Part shown: positions 37,201-49,138 of the stretch, in pieces
How the letters are laid out: every line of letters starts with the position of its first letter
Position numbering within the stretch: the first letter of the stretch is position 1
DNA from: Dioscorea cayenensis subsp. rotundata
Taxonomy: Eukaryota; Streptophyta; Magnoliopsida; Dioscoreales; Dioscoreaceae
NCBI RefSeq assembly: GCF_009730915.1
Contig: NC_052482.1
Location: 19,560,345 to 19,624,344 of the forward strand
DNA: 64,000 nucleotides
Direction: 5' to 3'
Made by a program: the position numbers and the translations under genes
The notes under the pieces: generated by a model
The model's database searches: none
What the model saw: only the letters and a program-made list of their open reading frames with translations
Told to the model about the DNA's origin: nothing

Positions 37201-39910
37201 GATCCACCCAACGCATGTAATTCATATTCACCACACCAACTTGTTATGGGTAAAGAGCCCGATATTTCATATATAAGAATATTTGGTTGTGCAAGATATG
37301 TGCCAATACCACCACCAAATCGTCATAAAAAATGGGTCCACAACGCAGACTTGGTATATATGTTGGTTATGATTCCCCTTCGATTATACGATATTTAGAA
37401 CCATTATGAGGATGTATTTCTTTGCAAGATTTTGCAGATTGTCATTTTGATGAATCTGTCTTCCCCTGCGTTAGGGGAGAAATGATTACTCAAAAATGAG
37501 CCAAAAAGAAATTGATTGGAATGCATCACGATTACATACATATGATCCTCGTACCAATGAATGTGAACTTGAAGTTCAAAGGATCATTAAATTGCAAAAT
37601 ATTGCAAATGAAATACCTGATGCATTCACTGATACTAAAATGGTAACCAAATCATATATACCAGCTGCTAATGCTCCTGCAAGAATTGAGATTCCTAAGA
37701 ATCCATTGAAAGAAAATCAAATAGAAAATAAACCACGACAAAAACGTGGAAGACCAATTGGTGCCAAAGATTCAGCTCCTAGAAAAAGGAAGCAGAAAAA
37801 TAAAGAAAAGGATCTCCCATGTAAAGAGGAAGAGGAAATTATAAAACCCTCAGAACAAGTTAATGAAGAATCAATGGGGGATGATATTTCTGAAAATGTT
37901 GAAAATTCAATTTGCTATGTAGATGATGGTCAAAGATTGAATCGGCATGAGACCGAAATAAATGATATATTCATCTACAATGTGGCTACTGAGATATAGA
38001 AATAAATACCGATAATGATCCGAGCCACGATCCATTGAAGAATGTCGACAAAGAAATGATTGGCCAAAATGGAAAGAAGCTATCCAGTCGAGCTAAATTC
38101 CCTATCAAAACGTGAGGTGTTTGGGCCGATGAGTGCCAACACGGAAGGGATAAAACCAGATCGGGTTATAAATGGGTGTTTGTGAGAAAAAAAGAAATGA
38201 AAAATAATCAAATTATGAGATACAAAGCAAGACTGGTTGCTCGAGGTTTTTTTCTCAAATGCCCAGTATTGATTATGAAGAGACATACTCTCCGTAATGG
38301 ATGGAATTACTTTTTCGATTTTTTTAATTGCTATGGCAGTAAGTAATAAATTAGATATGCAGTTGATGGATGTTGTCACAGCGATATCTCGTATGGATTA
38401 CTTGAAAATGACATATATATGAAAATCCCTCGAAGGATATAGAAAAAAACAAACATTACAAATAATCATCATTTATACTCTATTAAATTACGGAGATCTC
38501 TTTATGGGTTAAAAACAATCCGGACGGATGTGGTATAACCGTCTCAGATGAATATCTTATAAAAAGAAGGATACCAAAATGATAGTATATGTCCATGTGT
38601 GTTTATTAAAAAGTTATACTAACGGTTTTTGTTGTGATAGCGAGTATATGTGGATGATTTAAATCTTGTAGGTACTTCTTCCGAAATCTGAATCGCAAAG
38701 ATCATATCCGAGAAAAAGAATTTGAAATGAAAGATTTGGGAAAGACCAAATTGCCTCAGGTATACAAATCGAGCACTTATCCTCACTGAATATTTGTGCA
38801 TCAATCAACCCTATACGTAAAAAGGTCGTCAAGAGATTCAATATGGAGAAGGCTTATCCATCTGAGCACGCCAATGGTCGTCCGAACTCTCGATGTTCGA
38901 GAAGATCCATTTCGCCCTACCCGGAAGAAGGAGAGATCATTCTCGTCCGAAACTCCATATTTAAGTGCAATCGGTGCATTAATGTACCTTGTAAATAATA
39001 CCGCACTCGGATATAGCTTTTGCAAGAAATCTTCTAGCAAGATACGCTCTACATCGACGACAAAAGACACTCGGAAAGGAGTAAAAAAATGTACTACGTT
39101 ATTTACGAGGAACTACATGATCTAGGTTTATTCTATCGACAAGAATCTTCATCCAACCTCGCTGTGTTTTGATGATCGTCGGGTATCCGTCTCGATCCTC
39201 GCAAAGGGCGATCTCGGGATCGGATACATGTTTTTCTTACAATGGTACATGACTATCTCATGGCGTTCCACTAAAAACAAACTCTACAAACTACTTCATC
39301 AAATCATGCTCGAAATTCTAGCTCTCCATGAAGCAAGTCGTGAATGCCAATGGTTACGATCTATGATTGGGCATATACAGATCATCCCGCAAATTACCAT
39401 CGAGAATCAACAAATGCTACAAGAATTTATGAAGACAACGATGCTTGTATTTCTCAAATACAAGGAGGTTATATTAAAAGGTGACGTAGCGAAAACATAT
39501 ATCACCAAAATTTTTTTCTACACTCATGATCTCCGGAGAAGGCGTTATAGAGTTCAAAAGATTCAATCCAGTGAGAATCGGTCGATCTATTCACAAAAAT
39601 CACTTCCTAAGTGCATTCACCAAAGACTTATATACAAAATCGGGATGAGAAGACTTAAGGATGTAAGTACTCGATATAAATTAAAAGTTATTTATTTGAG
39701 GGTAGATCGTACTTTTTTTCCCTTCGCAAGGTTTTTTGTCCCAATGGGTTTTTTTCCGAGGCAAGGTTTTTAAATGAGGCAAGAATCCCTCAAATGTACC
39801 AAGGATAGTGTACTCTTTTTTTCCTTAGCTAGGTTTTTATCCCACTGGGTTTTTCCTCGGCAAGGTTTTTAACGAGGCATATCCTTTGGTCGTAGGCATC
39901 TAAGGGGGAG

Positions 39911-40314
39911 TGTTATAAACAAATATTTTAATGGACGCCATCAGTAGCAATTTCACATCGTAGATAGCAGCATTACTATAGCAACTTCTAGATATTATCA
40001 GTAGCAATGCAACATCTAGCGACCGCCATGTGGTAATCGGAATGCACTACTGTATCATCATTATTCCACCAACTGTAGGTATTTTTGGACCGCTCTGGAT
40101 CGAATCGATCCCGGCCGTTCATTCAACTCTCAGAACCCTATAAATACCCCTCATTTTTGTATACTTTGAAAGATATAGAGAAGAGAAAGAAAAGAGAGAA
40201 ATAAAAAGAAGAAGAAGTTAATCTTAGTTTCTTCGTAGTTTTTTTAGTGAAATACTCCCGATTCTCTATTCTTATTACTATCTTTACATTTATAACATAT
40301 ATATATTCTTAACA
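39911..40314 (+). repeat. 3' LTR of the Ty1/copia element
   Basis: 404 bp with the same ends as the 5' LTR and a matching tataaata at 40139-40146. It is preceded by the polypurine tract and followed by the GGATT duplication. Confidence 0.93.
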
Positions 40315-40319
40315 GGATT

Positions 40320-41031
40320 TTTATTTTAAAATATTTTTTGAATCTCAAATTATTATTTTATTATTTTTTAATAATTAAATCACACACCTTCATCCTATGT
40401 GACATAAAAAAAAACTTAATTTTCACCGAGCATGATAAACAAGAGATTTTTTATCTCTATTTTTTTTTATTAATAGGTGACAAAGGCCCCCATTTAAAGA
40501 TTGTCAAATTGACAAACAGGTACAAAAGTGCACCAATTACGATGGTTTATAAACTTCCTAAAAAAATCCTAAACCCTACAATCTTAGAAAGATGAAACCA
40601 TTGTTTTTCTCCCACAAGGACCCACATCAAAAGTTGTGAACAGTATAATAAATGTAGAATACATGAACAAAACTGTCGAGAGGAGGGATTTGAATCCTTA
40701 CCCTCTCCCTTGCAAACTTTTTTTAATACATTCAATGGTTAACTAAATCTCTAATTCTTCATTAGTTGCAAACTTTTTTTATTATTGGTTTAATACATTG
40801 AAGTTTTAAAAGTATGTATTGTATTATATATATATATATATATATTGTGTAAAAATATAAAATTAGCAACGTGGACATGATTTCAGCCTTTTAAGAGGCG
40901 TTCAATAAATAATATTCAGAGATACTCACAAAACCCTTGCTTTGCGCCACCAGACGCTCCTTTCTCCTTCTCCTCCGATGTGATCTCTCCTTACCCTTCT
41001 TCCCTCCTTCTCCAAACCCTAGATCCAATCC
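40320..41031. other. Intergenic DNA and mitoferrin promoter
   Basis: AT-rich, with a (TA)n run at about 40829-40846. The last 80 bases are a pyrimidine-rich leader ending aaccctagatccaatcc before the ATG. No further gene is seen. Confidence 0.5.
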
Positions 41032-43822
41032 ATGGCGGCAGACGCATCTCCCAAGTTCCGAACCCCGGACTTGATTCCCGCTGGCGCCGGCGCCCTCGCG
41101 GTGGCCCATGATGGTCTTGAATTCTGGCAGTACATGATCGCTGGATCCATCGCCGGCGTCGTCGAGCACACCGGCATGTTCCCTGTGGATACTCTGAAGA
41201 CGCGGATGCAGGCCGGAGCGCCGCCATGCCACCCGCCTCTTGGTCTTCGCCAGACTCTTCGTTCCGTTCTCCGAAACCAGGGTTTCCCTGGCCTCTACCG
41301 TGGGATCAGCGCTATGGGCCTTGGTGCTGGTCCTGCTCATGCTGTCTACTTCTCGGTCTACGAGCTCTTCAAGAAGAGGCTTTCGAAGAATAACCCCAAC
41401 AACCCTCTTGCTCATGCCACGTCTGGGGTAATCGCGACGGTGGCGAGCGACGCCGTGCTCACGCCGATGGACACGGTGAAGCAAAGGTTGCAGCTGGAGA
41501 GCAGCCCTTACCGTGGGATAGGGGATTGCGTGAGGAGAATGGTGAGGGAGGAAGGGTTCCGTGCTTTCTATGCATCGTATCGGACCACGGTGGTGATGAA
41601 CGCACCCTTCACTGCCGTGCATTTTGCGACCTATGAGGCGGTGAAGAGGGCTTTGTTGGAGATTTCGCCTGATAGCGCCAATGATGAGAGGTTGGTGGTG
41701 CATGCCACTGCAGGGGCCGCAGCTGGTGCTCTGGCAGCAGCGCTCACAACACCTCTGGATGTGGTTAAAACCCAGCTGCAATGCCAGGTAACCTTCCTCC
41801 ACATGAATATTTCAAGGTGAAAGCTATAAAGTTTGCTCTTTTCTGCTCTCCTAGTAAAATAATTTTTGCATATATGCCGAAGAATGTGAGATCTTTTTGC
41901 TTCGTTTAATGTAGGAATACCGATTTTAGTAACAGGTTTAGGGATGGTTTAGTGTTTTGGTTGCAGACGTCCTACATGCTATATAAGTTGCTTATTGTCC
42001 ATTAAATTGCATTGGATGGTTTCCTTTTAGAGAGAATTGTTAAACCAAGGCTCTGTTTGAAGGTTAGTAGCTATTGGATCATCTGGAGCTTTGTCCTTGT
42101 TGAGGAAAGATTGAAGATTTTTGTTGCTTATTATGAATATTCAAATGACCACAATTTTGTGGGTGGAGAAGATATGGATAGTAAAAGTAAAAATAGGCTT
42201 GGCGAGTTTATAGAGATAAGGCGGGAGTCTCACAATTTGTTATGGGCTGATTGGCTGAAGTGAATTCTATGGGAGGCATTGAATGATGTGAAGTTTTTTG
42301 TGTGAAAACCTGATCTTGATCTGTAGTTGATTAATTTACTGGAACAGAGAAATGACAGACGGTTATTTTTTTCAGTTATTTATGTGCAGATAAATAGCTG
42401 GTCAGTCCATTTCAGGCCATGTTGATATTTTTGTGTATGTGTTTCTGTTGAATCCGGGACTGGGTTTTGCTTCTTGTTATGAGAAAATGATACTGCTATT
42501 TTGGGGAAATGTGGAGTTGTGTATGTTAGTGTTTGATGCTTTGTTATTTGTTATGAGAAAATGATACTGCTATTTTGGGGAAATGTGGAGTTGTGTATAT
42601 TAGTGTTTGATGCTTTGTTATTCTTACTTGGGATTTGAGGCATATATTAGTAGACTTCGGGCACCTCGTAGGAGCCATGAACTTTTAGATATCCAGCTGA
42701 GGCAAGAGTTCTTCCTTAATTGAAAGCTCATCCTATCAGTAAAATGTATTATGAACAAATCATGCTGATCAACTGATAGGTAAAGTCGCACATAAAGTAC
42801 AAATCAATTAAGGGTGGTGAATTTGGCTGCATGGAATCAATAGGTTGAAATGAACTGGTTCTATTATTTATCTTGAATACATGGTATCTAGAGCCGTCGC
42901 TATAAGATTAACAGGTTCATACTGCATACAGGACACTGATGTAGCTGTGGATCTGCTCATATGATATGAGATATTATGTTATCTCACCATGGAAGCTTTG
43001 GAAATTCCTAGCAGTATACCAATTTCCTTCACCCTAAAACCTTGCATTTAGGAGAATATATCAGGTAGCATGCTGCACTTGGGTGTGTTCTGTTTTTCGT
43101 GATCCTAGGAAATTCATTTTGTAAAAGTTTGAGAACTTCAATCCGGGGACTACTTTTAATGTTTTAAATTCTTTTTACTATGCTTATGAACTAATTGCAA
43201 AAAACATTAGTTGACTATACCTGTAATATAGCAAAGAATCTTGATTTCTTGCATTTCTAAATTTGTGCTTGTATTCTCAGTTGTGCAACCCTGGCTAGTT
43301 TACTAGAGGATTTTTCCTTAATATGTGGGGCAATCAATGAGCCTCGAATCATGTCACAATACTAATATAGCATAATTGATGAACTGGCATCCACATTCTG
43401 AGAATCAGTAGATTAATTTCCCATGATCACAGGTTTCAGATTATTGATCATGCTAAAATGCTTGCAAACTTGTGTCTGAATTCCAACACCAATATTTCAC
43501 TGCGTTCACATTCTTTTGCTTTCTAAAATTACCATTTGAATTTTTACTACATCAAGAGTCAAGAGTAGCTTATTTTCTTAATTAATTGAAAATTTTGTAT
43601 GGTCTGTACAGGGTGTTTGTGGTTGCAATAGGTTTCCTACCAGCTCAATCAGGGGAGGTACTAAGATCTATTATAAGGCGTGACGGGTATACCGGACTGA
43701 TGAGGGGATGGAAGCCCAGGATGCTGTTCCATGCACCAGCTGCTTCAATTTGCTGGTCCACATATGAAGCCTCTAAGTCCTTTTTCCAAAGGCTCAACAA
43801 CTCTAGGAGGGAAACATCTTGA
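41032..43822 (+). CDS. Mitoferrin-type mitochondrial iron carrier, one extra base in exon 2
   Basis: Two exons, 41032-41787 and 43612-43822, about 321 residues, with a 1.82-kb GT-AG intron. It belongs to the mitochondrial carrier family (SLC25), closest to plant mitoferrins MIT1/MIT2, which bring iron into the matrix across the inner membrane. All three carrier repeats begin as expected, with signatures PVDTLKTRMQ, PMDTVKQRLQ and PLDVVKTQLQ. Typical mitoferrin pieces are GLYRGISAMGLGAGPAHAVY, YRTTVVMNAPFTAVHF and RGWKPRMLFHAPAASICWST. Exon 2 is 211 nt rather than a multiple of three. It starts GVCGCNRFPTSSI in phase with exon 1, then continues one base off as EVLRSIIRRDGYTGLMRGW, fitting four G where three are expected near 43651-43657. 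As written, the sixth helix would be lost; a homopolymer consensus error is equally possible. The start is the first ATG, with the usual N-terminal extension. Confidence 0.93.
42475..42622. repeat. Two-copy 74-bp tandem repeat in the mitoferrin intron
   Basis: Copies at 42475-42548 and 42549-42622 begin tgttatgagaaaatgatact and differ at only one or two positions (gtatgtt against gtatatt), so the duplication is recent. Confidence 0.93.
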
Positions 43823-44160
43823 GTCAGCACTAGATCGCTTAATTTTTTTTTACACCAATTTTTCCCAATTTATGTTGTCTTATTAAATTTAAAGCAATAC
43901 TCATCTCTAGCAGGTTTTTTTACTGCTAACAGGGAAATTCATTGTTTTGGATGGGGATAATGATGTTAAGAGAAAATTTATTTGCATAAATGTTATCGTT
44001 ATTTTAAGTGTTGAGAGTAAACCCTGGTTGGTCTATGTAAAATCATATACGGGAATCATGTGATTTGCTAGCAAAAGGTTTGGTGATGTCATTTATGATA
44101 GTCATGTTATGTAGGAGTACAAACGTTTCTAAATTAAAATTTTCAGAAACATCACAACAA
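43823..44160. other. Mitoferrin 3' region
   Basis: 3' untranslated and spacer DNA between the carrier gene and the tRNA gene. Nothing else is seen. Confidence 0.5.
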
Positions 44161-44231
44161 GCACCAGTGGTCTAGTGGTAGAATAGTACCCTGCCACGGT
44201 ACAGACCCGGGTTCGATTCCCGGCTGGTGCA
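44161..44231 (+). tRNA. tRNA-Gly (GCC)
   Basis: A 71-nt cloverleaf: acceptor GCACCAG pairing with CTGGTGC, D-arm with A-box TGGTCTAGTGG, anticodon loop CTGCCAC (anticodon GCC), and T-arm CCGGG-TTCGATT-CCCGG with the B-box. There is no intron and no encoded CCA. T-rich sequence follows within about 30 nt, as expected for pol III termination. It looks functional. Confidence 0.97.
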
Positions 44232-44544
44232 ACTGCCGAATATATATATATATTTTTTGTTTTATGAATTCTGCACACTAAAAGCCCAATTGTTCATTTC
44301 TATGACATCATCAGCTTCAAAGTTATGAGATTATTTCGTTTTTCTTTTTTTTAATATTTTCAAAGTTCTTATTCTATGAATTAGATCTCTTATAAAACGT
44401 CTTTAAGATTTAAAACACAAAAAAACTTGAAACAAATAAACCAATTTTAAAGTTTAGAAAGAGCCATTCATATTTGAGTTTCAAGCCATCATCGTTTCCA
44501 TAAACTTCAGGATCAACAAGTCTGAACAAAGGTACAACGGCACA

Positions 44545-46390
44545 CTAAAACTTATCCACACTGATACCATCTCTTTGAACCTCATAAGCATCTCTACTCC
44601 TGGTTTTCCTCACTCCGGTTGTGAAGTAAACCTTTGATCCTTCTGTAGTAACACAACTCACTTTGGTCCAAATCAGCACTTTAGTCTTCAAACCTTCAAT
44701 ATCGGCGAACTTTCCCTTCTCAAGATAACCACTCACACTGGTGAAGAAGCGCAGCACAGATGAGTCCCTGTAACCAACTTCACATACGGTGGGAATGAAC
44801 ACAGTGAGCTTCCTTGTTTCTTCATTGAACTCATAGTTTGTGGCGTCTCGTGGAAAGAGACCAATGGGCAAATCATACTCCCGAAGCAGATCGGGCAATG
44901 GCTTCTGCATTTTACCTGGAGAACATCCAGTCAGATAATTGGATTCTATTCAAAACATTAGGAAATTGGCTTTGGGTAATCAGTATTCTGCGTGCATTCA
45001 TTTTGGCTCAAGATGTGATTCCAGAGTATGTGAAAGAATCAGTTGCATATCCTCCCACAAGTACTTAATTATAATAATTTCATAAGAATGACACATGATT
45101 AAGGAAATTAAATACCCTTCACAATGGAACAACATGTCAGGATGGACAGAAAAGGCATGGACTAAAAAGATATAATAATTGACAGTTTACTGATCAAAAT
45201 CTAATGATCGTATTTGACATGGAAATTATAAACATTGAATATAAAGAATGGCACCAGAAATATATAGATAAATGATCATCATGCACAGTGATATATGGCA
45301 ACCGTCTTAGTAATGTTAAGGGGAAAAAACAAGAAGAAGATCATGCTAACATGCATATAAAGAGAGGTACAATTAGGATCTGACTACAACATAATGCTCC
45401 CCTATTCCATAGAGAGGACAAGGATAACATGGAATTAAAGGAACTACCATTTTAAAGAAATCAAAAAAATTTCTGTTAAATGAACAGCATTACATAAACA
45501 TTCATTCATTCAATAATTTTCCCTTGCAACCAAATGTTCCTTCTATAGTTAAGATTATTAAGTTACAAGGCAAAACAAATTATACCAAGCAACTGATAGA
45601 TATGTCAGTGTGTCACAAAATCATTAAAGAACAAAATCATCAGACTTTATGAATACTCATTTGCCAAAGAGAAATAAAATTAAGTCGTTATTTGCTTGCT
45701 CCTAAAGATAGCATCTTTTCATGATAAAAAGAACAATAGAAACCGGAAAAACCAAACATTATAACAGCAATAAATGATCTGGGCTTCTTTAATGACATAT
45801 ATAATTATTAACACAAACAAGAAGAACACCAATAACATATGATGCAGGTGACAAAAAGTGATGAGGAGAATTGCACCTTTTATTTTATTGACCAACCATT
45901 TTGTCCCTCCTTCAATGCTTGTAGAGATTGACTGATTAATCATGAAAAAAATATAAATAAAAATAAAAGAATTAGAACATCTTCCATAAAAAATATTAAT
46001 TTTAACCAAACATGAGACAATCTTAAACAACAACCTAAATATCAATTAAAAAAAATGATTTTGAGAAAAGATAAGAACAAGAAAGAAAGCCCTAATTGAA
46101 ACCAGAAATCTCACACAACTAATCGTTTCTCCAAATTTCATTGATACACAACACAAAACTTCATCTTTATCGTTAAAAACATCAAAAGCATCAAAATAAG
46201 GTACAAATCAGTGAAAAAATTAACCAAAAACAACAACAGATGAAATTCTCAAGCAAGAATGAATCGAAACCCTAATTCTTGCGGTAAAGGAGGAAGAGCT
46301 CACGTTGATGTCATCGCCGACGGAGGAGATCTCCTTGTTGGCCTTCTTGTTGATCCAGTAGGAGCCAACCTTGTTCAAGATCTGGTCCAT
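44545..46390 (-). CDS. DUF538 protein, At5g01610-like
   Basis: Three exons (minus strand): 46390-46304, 45931-45877, 44915-44545; 513 nt, 170 residues, frame continuous, GT-AG introns. It matches the Arabidopsis At5g01610 type of DUF538 along its whole length. The N-terminal helical extension MDQILNKVGSYWINKKANKE is followed by SISTSIEGGTKWLVNKIKG. The DUF538 beta-barrel follows from about residue 50 (LPDLLREYDLPIGLFP, YEFNEETRKLTVFIP, CEVGYRDSSVLRF), ending SRDAYEVQRDGISVDKF. No signal peptide is evident, unlike many DUF538 members. The biochemical role of the family is not settled; a lipid- or chlorophyll-related function has been proposed for some relatives. It is divergently paired with COX7a. 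Confidence 0.93.
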
Positions 46391-46690
46391 TGCTCTTCTC
46401 TCCGAGCTGAGAAATCGAATTCTCAGCCAAAGAAATTTCAGAGAAGATGAAGGGCCAAGCGTACTATTTTCCCTTTTCTATGTATTTTTGTCATAGTTTT
46501 ACATTTAAACCCCTTACATTAATAAATATTCTCGCAATTTTCACTTACACGCCTCTAAAATATGAGAAATTATATCATGTTATTAAAAGTCGTTGTTTTA
46601 ATATACGCCGTTGATCTTTATCTACTCAGATTAATGAACGGTTCAAGATGGATATATAAACACGTGCGTTAAAAAGATCTAGAAGCATCG
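46391..46690. promoter_or_regulatory. Divergent promoter of the DUF538 and COX7a genes
   Basis: About 300 bp separate the DUF538 start codon from the probable COX7a leader. On the plus strand a TATA box (tatataaa, 46653-46660) directly abuts a G-box core (cacgtg, 46661-46666). G-boxes bind bZIP and bHLH factors in plants; actual binding here is not shown. Confidence 0.6.
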
Positions 46691-48615
46691 GCAGAGCTAT
46701 CTCTCATCTCCATCGATCCAAGTTTCCAGCTTTCCATTGAGGTTCAGGTAATCGCCGAACGTTTTTCATGGATTTTTGTTCGGAAATTTGGGTATTTCTT
46801 GGTTTTTGATGCTTCAATTGATGTTTTGATGATTGGTGGTTTGTTTGTCTGCATGTTGATTTGATTTTTTTTCAGGGCTTTTGTGGAATGAATTGGATTG
46901 TTTGTCTTTCTTATAGCTGATTGAGGAGAATTAAAGTGAAATTTCTTGATTTTGGGTTGGACTTTGATGAATTTATTGATTTTAGGTTTGGATGAGATTG
47001 TTCTATTGATTTAGTTAAGTTTAGTGGATTCAGTGTCTTTTAATCTACATCTTATTGTCTTAGGACTGAGAAAAAGATGTTTTTGATTGATTGTTAGAAC
47101 TTGATATTTATTGAATAAAATTCGGTAAGTGAATTTAGAAAATAGTGGGAATTATTGGTCAGTCACTATTAGATTGGTGCATTTTATTGCTCAAAACCCT
47201 ATGAAAAATTTATCAATTTCTTTGTACTGTCAATTAGCTCACCATTTCTTTCCATCTTATCATTGTAATTTGCTAGCTATTCTGTTCTAGGTGTGGTGTG
47301 TAGGATTAAAAGTGATGTGATCATGTAATGTGTTTAAAACTTGATCCTTTCTTTATCACATTGAAATATTTATCATATTAATGTCTTTTGGCCTCTTTTT
47401 ATTTTTTAATTTTTAGCTTAGCCTTTATCCATGAAACGTATAGTTCTTCCATGTTGTCAATCTTGATGTAAAATGACATGCAATGAAGTTCAATATGGGT
47501 GACTATTTTTGCAATATTTATGATTGACTTTCACAAGGCCTCGGTTCTTTCTACAAACCTGTTTATTTGCATTAAATTGGTGGATGTTTAGTTTTATGGG
47601 CCTTTGTTTTATTAAGTTGTCTATATTCAATTTGAATATAATACGCATCAAGAAATGATTGATTTATGAATTATTTATTGTTCAGAATTCAACTGAAAAA
47701 GTGTTATTTTCTTGTTTAAGAGATTGCTCATTGTGAATGGTTTTCCCTGGTCTCCCAAAATTTTACTTATTATTCCTGATAATTTATCATGTTTATATGA
47801 AACAAGGCTGTGGCATTTTGTGATGGAAGGGATTTAGTGTTAGACTTACTTTTTTTTTTCTGTATTATGTATTGATCAATTCCTATAAGGTTGAAATTTT
47901 GGGTGTCAGTGAGAAGTTCTTAGTTTACCATCCTGAAATCTTTGGAGCTAATTTGCTAATTCTTCATTAGGAATTTCTTCAGAAAAATGGCATATGGCTC
48001 CTATATATTTTTCATATCCCAATTTGAGTAAGATTGTGTCTTAGGCTTCTATTGTTGGTTTTGCTTTACTTTTCAAATAGAAATATAGAATTAATCGTGG
48101 TCCATTGTGGTTAAGTTATCATTGCTTTATGGTTAAATAGGAGTAAAGCCATTGGTCTTTGTTGATATGACTATACATCAAGTAAGGCTATGTTTTTCTT
48201 CCCTCCAATCTTTTGTTCTTCCCACTTACTTGGTACTCATTTATGGGTTTGTTTGTTAATATGATGAACAACTATCTTGTTCTATTTTTATTCGGTGCCC
48301 CTAAAAAATTTGTCTGTGCCACAAGTGACAGGCAGTTCAAGCATAATCTCAAATTGTTATCAAAGTATTTAATAATGGCTTATGCGATCATTTTGTTCTG
48401 TGTTTATGTTTGTTTTTCACTCTAATTCTTTATCTATTGGTCTCCAATCATTTTATATGTTTAATTATGTTTCATAGACCTATCATTAGTACTTCAGCAA
48501 AATTTTACATGAAGAAACTACATTCACTATATCACATCCAATTATAATCCGTGTACTACTTATTCATAAGCCGAAACAATTTCACTCTCAATTATCACAT
48601 TGCTTCTCTTGCAGT
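46691..48615 (+). other. COX7a 5' leader exon and long leader intron
   Basis: A pyrimidine-rich non-coding exon ends ...ttgaggttcag|gtaatc at 46747. The leader intron runs from 46748 to 48614 and ends ttgcag one base before the ATG. Long first introns in the leader of small housekeeping genes often enhance expression in plants. The exon start near 46680-46690 is inferred from the TATA position. Confidence 0.65.
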
Positions 48616-48910
48616 ATGTCGGAGCCCCCCTTTGTTTCCAGAGAGAGGCTGCTGAAGTACCAGCAGTATTTTCGAAATGTTCACAAGCATACCTACTTGA
48701 AAGGACGCTACGATATGATTACATCGGTGGCCATCCCTGCCGCCTTGACTGCAACGAGCCTCTATCTCATTGTAAGTCATTAATCAATTGCTCTTTTCGT
48801 CGATCTTTCATGTACACATCTCACTCTTACAACCTTACCATGTACATATACTGAATGAGCAGGGGAGAGGCATCTACAACATGTCATATGGGATTGGGAA
48901 GAAGGAATGA
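48616..48910 (+). CDS. COX7a: Cytochrome c oxidase subunit VIIa (plant COX7a)
   Basis: Coding exons 48616-48771 and 48863-48910, 67 residues, GT-AG intron. It is a nuclear-encoded small subunit of respiratory complex IV with one membrane helix. The sequence follows plant COX7a: MSEPPFVSRERLLKYQQYF, FRNVHKHTYLKGRYDMITSV, helix VAIPAALTATSLYLIG, and a matrix or intermembrane tail RGIYNMSYGIGKKE. There is no cleavable presequence, as usual for this subunit. The start is the first ATG after the leader intron. It is too short for many gene finders. Confidence 0.95.
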
Positions 48911-49138
48911 GGAGAAACTCTTCTCTTGTTCATTAAAGTTCACTGTTTGGAATCCAAACCTAAAAACTGTTTCAACATTTTGACTGTGGCCCTTTGTCCA
49001 TTATGTGTGTCTTGTTATGTGTTCTTGTATTAATTTTTCATCAGGAGTTTGCTTGTTCAAAATGTCTGTTTAATTAAAATCTCTCTTTCTCAAAGCTTCT
49101 TTGAAATTCCTGTTGCAATTGAAGCTCTTATGTTGCAT

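Larger units (their letters stand above)
33839..40314 (+). mobile_element. Ty1/copia LTR retrotransposon fossil (6.5 kb, both LTRs)
   Basis: A plus-strand Ty1/copia copy with LTRs at 33839-34241 and 39911-40314 and the perfect 5-bp target duplication GGATT at 33834-33838 and 40315-40319. The primer-binding region follows the left LTR at 34242, and the polypurine tract (aagggggag) ends at 39910. Recognisable parts in copia order are: a gag-like start (about 35020-35210); a gag zinc knuckle (about 35830-35870); protease with DSGTTHT (about 36130); a GAG-pre-integrase motif HERLGHPE (about 36575); integrase core (about 36750-37300) and its basic tail (37500-37990); reverse transcriptase (about 38080-38960); and an RNase H-like end (about 39210-39450). 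The coding region is clearly broken, with more than ten interruptions. The LTRs differ visibly, mainly in their first 250 bp, so the insertion is old. It lies between ENGase and mitoferrin without cutting either. Confidence 0.93.

Noticed and set aside
40891-41802. 303-codon minus-strand open frame opposite mitoferrin exon 1
   Set aside because: Antisense shadow of a GC-rich conserved exon; its translation has no recognisable domain while the plus strand is a clear carrier protein.
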